Assembly: GCF_002844275.1 (NCBI RefSeq)
Contig: NZ_NXGX01000007.1
Coordinates: forward strand, 1-64,000
Length of the DNA stretch: 64,000 nt
Direction: 5' to 3'
Source: Thalassospira lohafexi
GTDB lineage: Bacteria; Pseudomonadota; Alphaproteobacteria; Rhodospirillales; Thalassospiraceae
The position numbers were made by a program, and so were the translations under genes. Below the pieces are notes generated by a model. That model did not search any database, was not told the DNA's origin, and was given only the letters and a program-made list of their open reading frames with translations. Numbering within the stretch: position 1 is the first letter of the stretch; the number at the start of each line of letters is the position of its first letter. This document shows, in pieces, positions 45,501 through 54,433 of the stretch.

Positions 45501-47053
45501 GTATCAAGGTTTATGTCCCGCTGGACTCTGGCTCTGTTGCCCTTGGTGCAGACGATGTCGCAACCGCAATCGCCCAAAAGGCCACAACAGCCGGGGCAGA
45601 TGTTAAAGTCGTGCGCAACGGATCGTTTGGCATGTACTGGCTTGAACCGATGGTTGAGGTCGAAACATCGCACGGTCGTGTGGCCTATGGCCCGGTAACA
45701 CCGGAAGACGTAGATGCGCTGTTTGCAGCCGACTTCCTGACCGGTGGGGAGCACAAGCTTTACCTTGGTCGGACCGAAAATATCCCGTTCCTCAAAAGTC
45801 AGACCCGCCTGACATTCCAGCGTTGCGGCTTTATCGATCCGGTGTCGCTTGAAGATTACCGGGCCTACGACGGACTTACCGGTCTTAAAAACGCACTTGA
45901 AATGACGGATGAGCAAATTGTCCAGTCCGTGACCGATAGCGGCCTTCGCGGGCGCGGCGGTGCTGGTTTCCCGACTGGCATTAAATGGAAAACGGTGCGC
46001 GATGCACCTGCCGATCAGAAATACATTGTCTGTAACGCCGACGAAGGCGACAGCGGCACCTTTGCTGATCGCATGATCATGGAAGGCGAGCCATTTGTCC
46101 TGATCGAAGGCATGATCATTGCTGGTTTGGCGACCGGTGCCACCAAGGGATATGTCTATACCCGGTCGGAATATCCTGCTGCCATTCGCATCATGAACGA
46201 AGCCATCGAAGTTGCACGTGCCAACGGCGTTTTGGGCGACAATATCCTTGGTTCGGGCAAGACGTTCGATATGGAAGTCCGCATGGGTGCGGGTGCCTAT
46301 GTTTGCGGCGAGGAAACATCGCTTCTTAACAGTATGGAAGGCAAGCGCGGTGTTGTCCGTGCCAAGCCACCACTGCCAGCACTTGAAGGGTTCATGGGCC
46401 GTCCAACGGTTGTTAACAATGTTATCTCGCTCTGTTCGGTTCCAGTTATTCTGGAAAAGGGTGCAGATTATTATCGTGATTTCGGCATGGGTCGGTCGCG
46501 TGGTACCATTCCGATACAGATTGCCGGGAACGTCAAACATGGCGGGCTTTATGAGGTCGGCTTTGGCCTGACCCTTGGTGAGATTGTCGAACAGATCGGC
46601 GGTGGAACAGCCACCGGACGCCCGATTAAGGCCGTTCAGGTTGGTGGTCCTTTGGGGGCCTATTTCCCCAAGGAGCTCTTTGATACGCCGTTTGATTATG
46701 AAGAATTCGCCAAACGGGACGGCCTGATCGGGCATGCTGGTGTTGTTGTTTTTGATGATACGGTTGATCTGATGAAGCAGGCCCGTTTTGCCATGGAATT
46801 CTGTGCAATTGAATCGTGTGGTAAATGCACGCCATGCCGCATCGGATCAATCCGGGGCACCGAAGTTGTCGATAAGCTGACACGCGGCGAAGACCCCGAA
46901 TTGCAGATCGAATTGCTGACCGATCTTTGTAACACCATGAAGTTCGGTTCGTTGTGCGCCTTGGGTGGGTTTACCCCTTATCCGGTGATGAGCGCACTGA
47001 CCCATTTCCCTGATGATTTCAAGCCTCATGCGCTTGACATAGCTGCGGAGTGA
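45497..47053 (+). CDS. fdsB: NAD-dependent formate dehydrogenase, beta subunit
   Basis: NuoF-like subunit, 518 aa, binding FMN, NAD+ and [4Fe-4S]. The glycine-rich motif GRGGAGFPTGIKWK, the FMN region CNADEGDSGTFADR and the cluster motif CGKCTPCRIG with a distal Cys are present. The N-terminal thioredoxin-like domain (about residues 1-110) is of the extended FdsB/HoxF type. Overlaps of 4 bp with fdsG and a near-overlap with fdsA show coupling. Confidence 0.95.
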   Translation: MSIKVYVPLDSGSVALGADDVATAIAQKATTAGADVKVVRNGSFGMYWLEPMVEVETSHGRVAYGPVTPEDVDALFAADFLTGGEHKLYLGRTENIPFLKSQTRLTFQRCGFIDPVSLEDYRAYDGLTGLKNALEMTDEQIVQSVTDSGLRGRGGAGFPTGIKWKTVRDAPADQKYIVCNADEGDSGTFADRMIMEGEPFVLIEGMIIAGLATGATKGYVYTRSEYPAAIRIMNEAIEVARANGVLGDNILGSGKTFDMEVRMGAGAYVCGEETSLLNSMEGKRGVVRAKPPLPALEGFMGRPTVVNNVISLCSVPVILEKGADYYRDFGMGRSRGTIPIQIAGNVKHGGLYEVGFGLTLGEIVEQIGGGTATGRPIKAVQVGGPLGAYFPKELFDTPFDYEEFAKRDGLIGHAGVVVFDDTVDLMKQARFAMEFCAIESCGKCTPCRIGSIRGTEVVDKLTRGEDPELQIELLTDLCNTMKFGSLCALGGFTPYPVMSALTHFPDDFKPHALDIAAE

Positions 47054-47058
47054 AAACG

Positions 47059-49938
47059 ATGTCCTTGATCAAAGAAGTCGACTACGGAACCCCAGCTTCC
47101 CACTCGGAAAAGACCGTCACGCTGACCATTGATGGTAACAATGTGACCGTGCCCGAGGGCACATCTGTCATGCGCGCCTCGATGGAGGCAGGCATTCAGG
47201 TCCCCAAGCTTTGCGCGACCGATATGGTCGATGCGTTTGGGTCCTGCCGCCTGTGTCTGGTTGAGGTCGAAGGCCGTAACGGCACGCCATCATCCTGCAC
47301 CACACCGGCGACAGACGGCATGGTGGTGCGCACCCAAACAGACCGTTTGAAGAAAATCCGCAAAGGCGTGATGGAGCTTTATATCTCCGACCATCCGCTT
47401 GATTGCCTGACCTGTGCGGCCAATGGTGATTGCGAACTTCAGGACATGGCCGGTGCCGTTGGCCTGCGCGATGTGCGCTACGGCTATGACGGTGGCAACC
47501 ATGTGAAGGTCCGCGACAATGGCGAAGAAAATCCGCGCTATATGGCAAAGGATGAAACCAACCCGTATTTCACCTATGACTCGTCGAAATGCATTGTCTG
47601 TTCGCGCTGTGTACGTGCCTGCGAAGAAGTGCAGGGCACCTTTGCGCTGACCATCGAAGGCCGTGGGTTTGAAAGCCGCGTTTCACCGGGGATGCACGAA
47701 GATTTCCTTGATTCTGAATGCGTGTCATGTGGTGCCTGTGTTCAGGCCTGCCCAACCGCGACCTTGCAGGAAAAATCTGTCATTGAAATTGGTCAGCCGG
47801 AACATTCTGTTGTCACCACTTGTGCGTATTGTGGGGTTGGCTGTTCGTTCAAGGCGGAAATGCGTGGCGAAGAACTTGTCCGTATGGTGCCGTTTAAGGA
47901 TGGCAAAGCCAACCGGGGGCATTCCTGCGTTAAAGGGCGCTTTGCCTATGGCTATGCCAGTCACAAGGACCGTATCCTTAACCCGATGATCCGTGAAAAT
48001 ACCTCGGACCCTTGGCAGGAAGTTAGCTGGGAAGAGGCCCTTCGTTTTACCGCTGATAAATTCCGGTCCATTCAGGCCCAATATGGTAAGGGTGCGATTG
48101 GGGGCATCACGTCATCGCGCTGCACGAACGAGGAAACCTTCCTTGTTCAAAAACTGATCCGGGCCGGGTTTGGTAATAATAACGTCGATACCTGTGCGCG
48201 CGTTTGCCATTCGCCGACCGGCTATGGCTTGAAAACGACCTTTGGCACATCTGCCGGAACGCAGGATTTCGACAGTGTTGAACATACCGATGTTGTCATC
48301 CTGATCGGGGCTAACCCGACCGATGGTCATCCGGTGTTTGCGTCACGTTTGAAAAAGCGCCTGCGCGAAGGGGCGAAGCTGATCGTCATTGATCCGCGTC
48401 GCATTGATCTTGTGCGGACCCCGCATGTTGAGGCCGTTGCCCATGTCGCGTTGCGTCCAGGCACCAACGTTGCGGTTCTGACATCCTTGGCGCACGTGAT
48501 CGTGACCGAGGGCCTGTTTGACGAGGCGTTTGTTCGTGAACGCTGTGACTGGGATGAGTTCCAGGATTGGGCAGCATTTGTGTCCGATCCAAAACATAGC
48601 CCCGAAGCCATTGCCGAAACGACTGGTGTGGATGGTGAAACCATGCGCACAGCCGCACGGGCTTTTGCCACCGGTGGAAATGGTGCGATCTATTACGGGC
48701 TGGGCGTGACTGAACATAGTCAGGGTTCGACAACCGTGATGGCGATTGCCAACCTTGCCATGGCGACCGGTAATCTTGGGCGTCCGGGGGTTGGTGTGAA
48801 CCCGCTGCGCGGTCAGAATAATGTGCAGGGTGCTTGCGATATGGGGTCTTTCCCGCACGAGCTGCCGGGCTATCGCCATATTCAGGACAGTGCAACCCGC
48901 GATATATTTGAAGATATCTGGGGCGTTAAACTGGACGACGAGCCGGGCTTGCGTATTCCTAATATGCTTGATGCGGCTGTCGAAGGCACATTCAAGGGGA
49001 TTTACATTCAGGGTGAAGACATCCTGCAATCTGATCCCGATACCAAGCATGTTGCGGCTGGTTTGGCAGCGATGGAATGCGTTGTGGTTCATGACCTGTT
49101 TTTGAATGAAACAGCCAACCATGCGCATGTGTTCCTGCCCGGTTCGACCTTCCTTGAAAAGGACGGCACCTTTACCAACGCCGAACGCCGTATTAACCGC
49201 GTGCGTAAAGTGATGACGCCGCTTAATGGTTTTGCCGATTGGGAAGTTACGCAAAATCTGGCGCGTGCCATGGGCCTTGAGTGGAATTACACCCATCCGT
49301 CACAGGTGATGGATGAAATTGCCGCCACGACGCCAAGCTTTGCCAACGTGAGTTATGACCTTCTTGAACGTGAAGGGTCGGTTCAGTGGCCATGTAATGA
49401 CAAGGCGCCGAAAGGCACACCGGTCATGCATATTGATGGCTTTGTTCGGGGCAAGGGCAAGTTTGTGGTGACGGAATATGTCGCCACCGACGAACGAACC
49501 GGGCCACGATTCCCGCTTCTTCTGACCACCGGGCGTATCCTTAGTCAGTATAACGTCGGGGCACAGACACGCCGTACGGCAAACACGACCTGGCATGAAG
49601 AAGATTTGCTTGAAATTCACCCGCATGATGCGGAGCAGCGTGGGGTGCGCGATGGTGATTGGATCCGTCTGGCATCGCGGTCTGGTGAAACGTCGCTTCG
49701 GGCGACCATTACCGACCGTGTCTCGCCGGGGGTGGTTTATACAACCTTCCACCATCCGGGCACTCAGGCCAACGTGATCACCACCGATTTTACCGACTGG
49801 GCGACCAACTGCCCGGAATATAAGGTAACTGCGGTGCAGGTCTCTTCAAGCAATGGACCGAGTGACTGGCAGGTCGAATATGACCGTCAGGCAGAACAAT
49901 CGCGTCGTATTAAGCCACGTGTGGATGCGGCGGAATAA
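47059..49938 (+). CDS. fdsA: NAD-dependent formate dehydrogenase, alpha subunit (Mo/W-bisMGD)
   Basis: Catalytic subunit, 959 aa. An N-terminal NuoG-like part carries the [2Fe-2S] motif GSCRLCLVEV and [4Fe-4S] motifs CSRCVRACEEVQG and CVSCGACVQACPTATL. The molybdopterin domain starts at CAYCGVGCSFKAEM. Cys in ARVCHSPTGYG is the metal ligand that is selenocysteine in some enzymes. The ATG at 47059 is preferred to GTG at 47050, since GGAG is 9 nt from it. Confidence 0.96.
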   Translation: MSLIKEVDYGTPASHSEKTVTLTIDGNNVTVPEGTSVMRASMEAGIQVPKLCATDMVDAFGSCRLCLVEVEGRNGTPSSCTTPATDGMVVRTQTDRLKKIRKGVMELYISDHPLDCLTCAANGDCELQDMAGAVGLRDVRYGYDGGNHVKVRDNGEENPRYMAKDETNPYFTYDSSKCIVCSRCVRACEEVQGTFALTIEGRGFESRVSPGMHEDFLDSECVSCGACVQACPTATLQEKSVIEIGQPEHSVVTTCAYCGVGCSFKAEMRGEELVRMVPFKDGKANRGHSCVKGRFAYGYASHKDRILNPMIRENTSDPWQEVSWEEALRFTADKFRSIQAQYGKGAIGGITSSRCTNEETFLVQKLIRAGFGNNNVDTCARVCHSPTGYGLKTTFGTSAGTQDFDSVEHTDVVILIGANPTDGHPVFASRLKKRLREGAKLIVIDPRRIDLVRTPHVEAVAHVALRPGTNVAVLTSLAHVIVTEGLFDEAFVRERCDWDEFQDWAAFVSDPKHSPEAIAETTGVDGETMRTAARAFATGGNGAIYYGLGVTEHSQGSTTVMAIANLAMATGNLGRPGVGVNPLRGQNNVQGACDMGSFPHELPGYRHIQDSATRDIFEDIWGVKLDDEPGLRIPNMLDAAVEGTFKGIYIQGEDILQSDPDTKHVAAGLAAMECVVVHDLFLNETANHAHVFLPGSTFLEKDGTFTNAERRINRVRKVMTPLNGFADWEVTQNLARAMGLEWNYTHPSQVMDEIAATTPSFANVSYDLLEREGSVQWPCNDKAPKGTPVMHIDGFVRGKGKFVVTEYVATDERTGPRFPLLLTTGRILSQYNVGAQTRRTANTTWHEEDLLEIHPHDAEQRGVRDGDWIRLASRSGETSLRATITDRVSPGVVYTTFHHPGTQANVITTDFTDWATNCPEYKVTAVQVSSSNGPSDWQVEYDRQAEQSRRIKPRVDAAE

Positions 49939-50032
49939 GATTAACTCCGCGTACTGTGTTAGGATGTTAAGAGCCGCACAGTGCGCGGAAGTTCCGTGTA
50001 AAGAAAAGTTTACAAGCAAAGAGTACGCACCA

Positions 50033-50257
50033 ATGGCACCTGATAAGCTTGTCTATATGGCCAATCAGATCGCGACATTTTTCAAATCCAAGCCCCACGA
50101 CGAAGGTGTTGCAGGGGTAGCCGGGCATATCAGCGATTTTTGGGATCCACGCATGCGTAAGCAGCTATTTGACATGATTTCGGATGGGCATGATGGCTTC
50201 GAACCACTGGTTCTCGAAGCCGCTCCGGCGATCCGCAAGGTCAAAGAAACCGCATGA
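50033..50257 (+). CDS. fdsD: Formate dehydrogenase delta subunit
   Basis: A 74-aa protein with the FdsD signature VYMANQIATFFKS, and HISDFWDPRMRKQLFD. It starts M-A-P-D at 50033, not in the longer frame that begins within fdsA. It overlaps fdhD by 4 bp. FdsD is needed for assembly or stability in related enzymes. Confidence 0.9.
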   Translation: MAPDKLVYMANQIATFFKSKPHDEGVAGVAGHISDFWDPRMRKQLFDMISDGHDGFEPLVLEAAPAIRKVKETA

Positions 50258-51063
50258 AACCCAAATCATCAGACAATTATATTGTTGATGGTCGAGACCT
50301 TGATATGGCCCGCGCGGTGTCGCGTGATGACGGCAATGATGATGCGCCCATGATCTTGCAGCCGGAAATCCCGGCTGCATTGACCTTCAACGGACAATCG
50401 CATGCGGTGATGATGGTGTCCCCCCATGATCTTGAAGATTTCATGGTCGGCTTTGCGCTTTCCGAAGGCATTGCCGATAATGTTTCCCAAATTACCTTGC
50501 GCGACGTGCGGAAAACCCTTCAGGGCTATGTGATTGAGGCCGATCTCCACGAAGACGTGTTTGACCGTCTTGAAGACCGCCAACGCACCCTTGAGGGTCG
50601 GTCGGGCTGTGGATTGTGCGGTGTACAATCGCTTGATGCGGTTTCGATGGATAAAATCGGTACCGTGACGCCGGGCAATATGGCGCAGAATATTGTGCTG
50701 CGTGCGATTGATGCGCTGCCTGATCATCAGACCCGCAACCGCGAAGGCGGGGGGCTGTTGCATGCCAGCGCCTTTGTCGATGTTAGCGGTAACATCCAAC
50801 TGGTCCGCGAAGATATCGGACGTCATAACGCGCTTGATAAAGTATTGGGCGCTGTTGCCCGTCAGGGGATCGATACCACTGGTGGCTTTATCCTGATGAC
50901 CAGCCGTTGTTCATACGAAATTGTGACCAAGACCGTGCAATGCGGTGTCGGCGGGCTTGTGACCCTGTCGGGGCCAACATTGACGGCAGTTAATTTGGCG
51001 CGGCAGGCGGGGCTTACCATGATTTGCCGCGAACGGCGTGGGTTGTTTCGCCGGTTCGCCTGA
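50254..51063 (+). CDS. fdhD: Formate dehydrogenase accessory sulfurtransferase FdhD/FdsC
   Basis: Delivers sulfur to the bis-MGD cofactor of formate dehydrogenase, 269 aa. The active-site CxxC loop lies in GRSGCGLCGVQS. DIGRHNALDKVLG and FILMTSRCSYEIVTKT are family signatures. Here it ends the operon in the order G-B-A-D-C. Its stop codon lies 2 bp from the stop of the convergent LacI gene, with no room for a terminator. Confidence 0.94.
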   Translation: MKPKSSDNYIVDGRDLDMARAVSRDDGNDDAPMILQPEIPAALTFNGQSHAVMMVSPHDLEDFMVGFALSEGIADNVSQITLRDVRKTLQGYVIEADLHEDVFDRLEDRQRTLEGRSGCGLCGVQSLDAVSMDKIGTVTPGNMAQNIVLRAIDALPDHQTRNREGGGLLHASAFVDVSGNIQLVREDIGRHNALDKVLGAVARQGIDTTGGFILMTSRCSYEIVTKTVQCGVGGLVTLSGPTLTAVNLARQAGLTMICRERRGLFRRFA

Positions 51064-51065
51064 TA

Positions 51066-52106
51066 TCAGGTTGACGCACGCGCAATGATTTCAAATCCGA
51101 TATCAATCGAATTTTTTGACAGGGGCTGATTGTTGATCCGGGCAACCAGGGCTTCTGCGGCCTGTTTTCCCAAATGGGTGCGGTTGACTTCAACCGTACT
51201 CAGGGCGGGCAGGGTAAAGGGGGCGAAGTTCTGATTGCCAAAGCCTATAGCGGCGATGTCTTCGGGGACGCGAAGGCCGCGTGATTGGGCCTCGATCAAA
51301 ACACCATGGGCCAAAAGATCAGAACTGCACATGACAATCCCGTTTTTAAAGCCCAGTTCAATTCCCGTGGTCAAACCATTGCGCCCCCGCTCAATCGTTG
51401 CACCGGTTTCGTACAGGACTTCGGTCGGGGCATTGCCGGTGAGCTGATCAAATTGGGCGGCAAAGCTGTTTTTACGGCGTAATGCGCGTTCATCCCCGGC
51501 CGAAATAATCAAGGCATGCTCATAGCCGCAGGAAACGGCATATTTCGCCACTTCCTCGCCGGCCTTGATGTGGGAAAAGCCAATACAGACATCCAGTGGG
51601 TTTTCCGTCATGTCCCAGACTTCAACCACAGGAATGCCAGCCCCCAGTAACATCCGTTTGCATCCCGGCGAATGATGGATGCCGGTCAAAAGAATGCCAT
51701 CGGGGCGGCGCGACAGCATGGTCGACAGGACTGCCTGTTCCTCGTCCTGTGAAAAGCCGGTTTCCGCCATCAGAACGTGATAACCCGACCCGCGAATGAC
51801 ATCGATGAAGTTTTGCATCAGATCGGAATAGATCACATTGGTGATCGATGGCACGAGCGCGGCAATCAATTGGCTGCGCCGTGATGCGAGCGCCCCGGCA
51901 ACCATGTTGGGCACATAGCCGGTCAGCTCAATCGCATCCTGAATGCGTTTAAGCGTCGCCGCCGATACTTTTTTAGGATCATTGAGCGCACGCGATACCG
52001 TTACTTGCGATACACCAGCAATACGTCCAACCGTCTCCATCGTGACGGAGCCACTTTTAAGGTCGGCGGTGATAACCGGATCGCTGTGTTCTGCTATGCG
52101 TGACAA
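51066..52106 (-). CDS. LacI-family regulator
   Basis: A 346-aa repressor. The helix-turn-helix METVGRIAGVSQVTVSRAL is followed by the hinge segment NMVAGALASRRS and a periplasmic-binding-like core. The start codon is TTG at 52106, not certain because no good ribosome-binding site precedes it. It lies downstream of tctA on the same strand. The two CG-centred palindromes near 55.6-55.7 kb are of the LacI class and are its likely operators. Confidence 0.88.
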   Translation of the reverse strand: MSRIAEHSDPVITADLKSGSVTMETVGRIAGVSQVTVSRALNDPKKVSAATLKRIQDAIELTGYVPNMVAGALASRRSQLIAALVPSITNVIYSDLMQNFIDVIRGSGYHVLMAETGFSQDEEQAVLSTMLSRRPDGILLTGIHHSPGCKRMLLGAGIPVVEVWDMTENPLDVCIGFSHIKAGEEVAKYAVSCGYEHALIISAGDERALRRKNSFAAQFDQLTGNAPTEVLYETGATIERGRNGLTTGIELGFKNGIVMCSSDLLAHGVLIEAQSRGLRVPEDIAAIGFGNQNFAPFTLPALSTVEVNRTHLGKQAAEALVARINNQPLSKNSIDIGFEIIARAST

Positions 52107-52129
52107 GTTATTTTGTCTCTTGATCTGAG

Positions 52130-52206
52130 GCCCTTACGCCAAAACAACGTAAGGGCAAAAGTGCGAAAGCGAAATGTTCAGAGCCGGTCTTTCGATTGCT
52201 CTGAAC
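52130..52206 (-). other. Two further stem-loops between tctA and the LacI gene
   Basis: GCCCTTACG (52130-52138) pairs with CGTAAGGGC (52148-52156). GTTCAGAGC (52176-52184) pairs with GCTCTGAAC (52198-52206). Both have 9-bp perfect stems. With the element at 52228-52306 they fill the 204-bp gap. They may end tctA transcription, or limit how much lacI message is made by read-through. Confidence 0.5.
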
Positions 52207-52227
52207 ACTACATCAGCCCAGTAGGGT

Positions 52228-52306
52228 GGGCAAGAAGCGTGGCTCGGGTAAAAGCCACTCCACAGCCAGGGAGGAGGCTGTGGAGGTTGTTTGTTGCTTC
52301 TTGCCC
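52228..52306 (-). ncRNA. Three-way-junction RNA with CCUCCUCCC loop (3'-UTR sRNA candidate)
   Basis: On the tctA strand an outer 11-bp helix (GGGCAAGAAGC with GCTTCTTGCCC; 52296-52306 and 52228-52238) encloses two hairpins. The first has stem TCCACAGCC/GGCTGTGGA and exposes CCTCCTCCC, overlapping its loop. The second has stem GTGGCT/AGCCAC. Two of the three junctions have no unpaired bases, and the first strand has an AACAAACAACC linker. The element begins 4 nt after the tctA stop. CCUCCUCCC complements Shine-Dalgarno sequences and is the hallmark loop of alphaproteobacterial 'cuckoo'/CcsR small RNAs as I recall them. Confidence 0.5.
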
Positions 52307-52310
52307 GGAT

Positions 52311-53804
52311 TCACTCGTTTTCTGTCTTATTCTTTTTCCGTGCAACGGAAATCGAAAACGCAATCGATATCGCAATCAGAACCCACAGCAGTCCGGCGAT
52401 CCAGCTTTTGGTAAAGAAGATCGAAAACGTGCCAAAGGATTCCAGACTTTTTACGAAATAGATTTCCGCCGATGGGCCCAGAATAAAGCCGATGATAAAC
52501 GGCGCAATTTCAAGCCGGATCTTGTGTGCCAGATAGCCAAACAGACCAAAGATCAAAAGCGTCCAGACATCGAACATCACACCGTAATTAATCGTATAGG
52601 CCCCGACAACACACATCATCAGAATGATCGGGAACAGGATGTTTTTGGGTACCGTCACGACCTTGGCCAGGTGCCGGATGGCAAAGACCATAACCAGAAA
52701 CATCACAATGTTGGCAACCAGCATGGCAATGATCATGGCATCCCATGTCACCGGGTTGTTGCCGATAAACAGGGGGCCGACCTGAATGCCTTGCAGGGTA
52801 AAGGCGCCGATCAGGATGGCGGTGGTTGAATCACCGGGGATGCCAAGCGACAATAGCGGTACCAATGCGCCGCCCGTCAGGCCATTATTGGCACTTTCTG
52901 ATGCAATCACACCGGCTGGCTCACCCTTGCCGAATTTTTCAGGGGTTTTGGAAAAGTTCTTTTCCTGACTATAGGCCAGAATGGATGCGGCACTGCCGCC
53001 AACACCGGGCAGAATGCCGACAAAGGTGCCGATGGCCGATGAACGGAACAGATTGACGAACTGACCTTTGAAGATAGAAAGTTTGAACGGCTTTCCACCA
53101 ATCTTTACCCCCGACAAGCTTTGCCCTTCTTTCATGCCTTGTTCGGCTTCGATCAGGATGGTGGCAAGGCCAAACAGACCGATCAGAACCGGCAGTAACG
53201 AAAAGCCGCTTTCGAGATAGTATTCAAGGAACTCAGGCACGAGGCGCAATTCACCATTGCCGCCGCGCGAAATGTCATAGGCGCCAATCAGGCTGATGAA
53301 AATACCCAGAAACCCGCTGAAAATACCGACCAAAAGGCTGCTTGACAGAGCGGCCATGACGGTCAGGGCAAAGAAGATGATCAGAAATTTTTCGATATAG
53401 GAAAACTTGATGGCAAAATCGGCCAAGGCCGGGGCAAACAGATAAAGGGCGGCAAGGCTGAACAATCCGCCGATCAGAGATGATGTAATCCCGATTTTAA
53501 GCGCGCGTTCGCCTTCGCCGTTCTGGGTCATCGGATAACCATCAAGCGTTGTGGTGATCGATGACGGAGTGCCCGGAATGTTGAGCAAAATGGCAGGAAC
53601 CAGCCCGCCGGAAATCCCGCCAACATACAGCCCAAGCAACAGCGCGAGGCCGTTTTCAAGGCCAAGCGAATAGGTCAGTGGCAAACACACGGCAACGGCC
53701 ATGGTGGCGGTCATGCCCGGAATAGCGCCGAAAATGATGCCGATCACAGTGCCCGCGGTAACCAATGTGAAGAACATCGGCGTCAGAATGGATAGGAGTT
53801 CCAT
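52311..53804 (-). CDS. tctA: Tripartite tricarboxylate transporter, large membrane subunit
   Basis: A 497-aa permease with about 12 membrane segments. GAIPGMTATMAVAV and LLNIPGTPSSITTTLDGYPM are the TctA signatures, and SLGIPGDSTTAILIGAF repeats the motif in the second half. It couples ion flow to uptake of a ligand caught by TctC. It is the third gene of tctCBA, with the regulator downstream. Confidence 0.94.
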   Translation of the reverse strand: MELLSILTPMFFTLVTAGTVIGIIFGAIPGMTATMAVAVCLPLTYSLGLENGLALLLGLYVGGISGGLVPAILLNIPGTPSSITTTLDGYPMTQNGEGERALKIGITSSLIGGLFSLAALYLFAPALADFAIKFSYIEKFLIIFFALTVMAALSSSLLVGIFSGFLGIFISLIGAYDISRGGNGELRLVPEFLEYYLESGFSLLPVLIGLFGLATILIEAEQGMKEGQSLSGVKIGGKPFKLSIFKGQFVNLFRSSAIGTFVGILPGVGGSAASILAYSQEKNFSKTPEKFGKGEPAGVIASESANNGLTGGALVPLLSLGIPGDSTTAILIGAFTLQGIQVGPLFIGNNPVTWDAMIIAMLVANIVMFLVMVFAIRHLAKVVTVPKNILFPIILMMCVVGAYTINYGVMFDVWTLLIFGLFGYLAHKIRLEIAPFIIGFILGPSAEIYFVKSLESFGTFSIFFTKSWIAGLLWVLIAISIAFSISVARKKNKTENE

Positions 53805-53842
53805 GATAAATCTCTTGGCTCAATCCGTGCCGGGGCAGGCCC

Positions 53843-54268
53843 TTATGGCAGCGAAATGTTGAAAAGTTCGGACAGGATGTACCAGACGATGGTTGGCGCG
53901 ATCAGGGCGTTTGCGCCTGCTATCAGCAATGTCCGTCGGGTGCGCTCGTGCAGGAAAAGGGTGCTTAGCGCAAACAGGTACGGGATCGAACACAGATAGA
54001 ACCCAAGCCCGGTATTGGGAAATATGTCGCCCACTGTCGGCATCGCCGTAAAATAGATGACCGTGAGAACCAATGTTCCAAAAAAACGGATATGATCAAT
54101 GCCAGCCGGCCACCATGGGCCGCTGGTAATGGCGGCAAGGATCGTACGCCCACGGGTAATCAGGATGGCGGTAAAAAGAATGCCCAGAATTATGGCGATG
54201 ATTGTTGGGAAAATCATATGCGACGTATCGAAATCGACTGTCACATGAAAAGGGGAGTCAAATGACAT
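53843..54268 (-). CDS. tctB: Tripartite tricarboxylate transporter, small membrane subunit
   Basis: A 141-aa membrane protein with four predicted hydrophobic segments (IIAIILGILFTAILI, FFGTLVLTVIYFTA, GFYLCSIPYLFALSTLFL and a last one near residue 125). The size and place between tctC and tctA are typical. There is little sequence signature, as usual for TctB. Confidence 0.85.
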   Translation of the reverse strand: MSFDSPFHVTVDFDTSHMIFPTIIAIILGILFTAILITRGRTILAAITSGPWWPAGIDHIRFFGTLVLTVIYFTAMPTVGDIFPNTGLGFYLCSIPYLFALSTLFLHERTRRTLLIAGANALIAPTIVWYILSELFNISLP

Positions 54269-54399
54269 GGGACGCCTCCGGGATGTGCCTGTTTTGGCCC
54301 TATGTTACGCGTTTCCATGCAATTGGGAAATCGGGCAGGGCTTTTTTTACCGGCAATGTTGGCGGGTTCTCCCGCACATTAATCGAAACAGGCAGGAGC

Positions 54400-54423
54400 G
54401 GCCCGGCACATCAATGCCGGGCC
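54400..54423 (-). other. Intercistronic stem-loop between tctC and tctB
   Basis: GGCCCGGCA (54400-54408) pairs with TGCCGGGCC (54415-54423) around CATCAA. It lies 11 bp past the tctC stop without a U-tract and probably favours tctC mRNA over the membrane genes. Confidence 0.6.
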
Positions 54424-54433
54424 ATCCAGTATT

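Noticed and set aside
45365-46735. A 456-codon open frame antisense to fdsB
   Set aside because: fdsB is certain from its cofactor motifs; the opposite frame has none.
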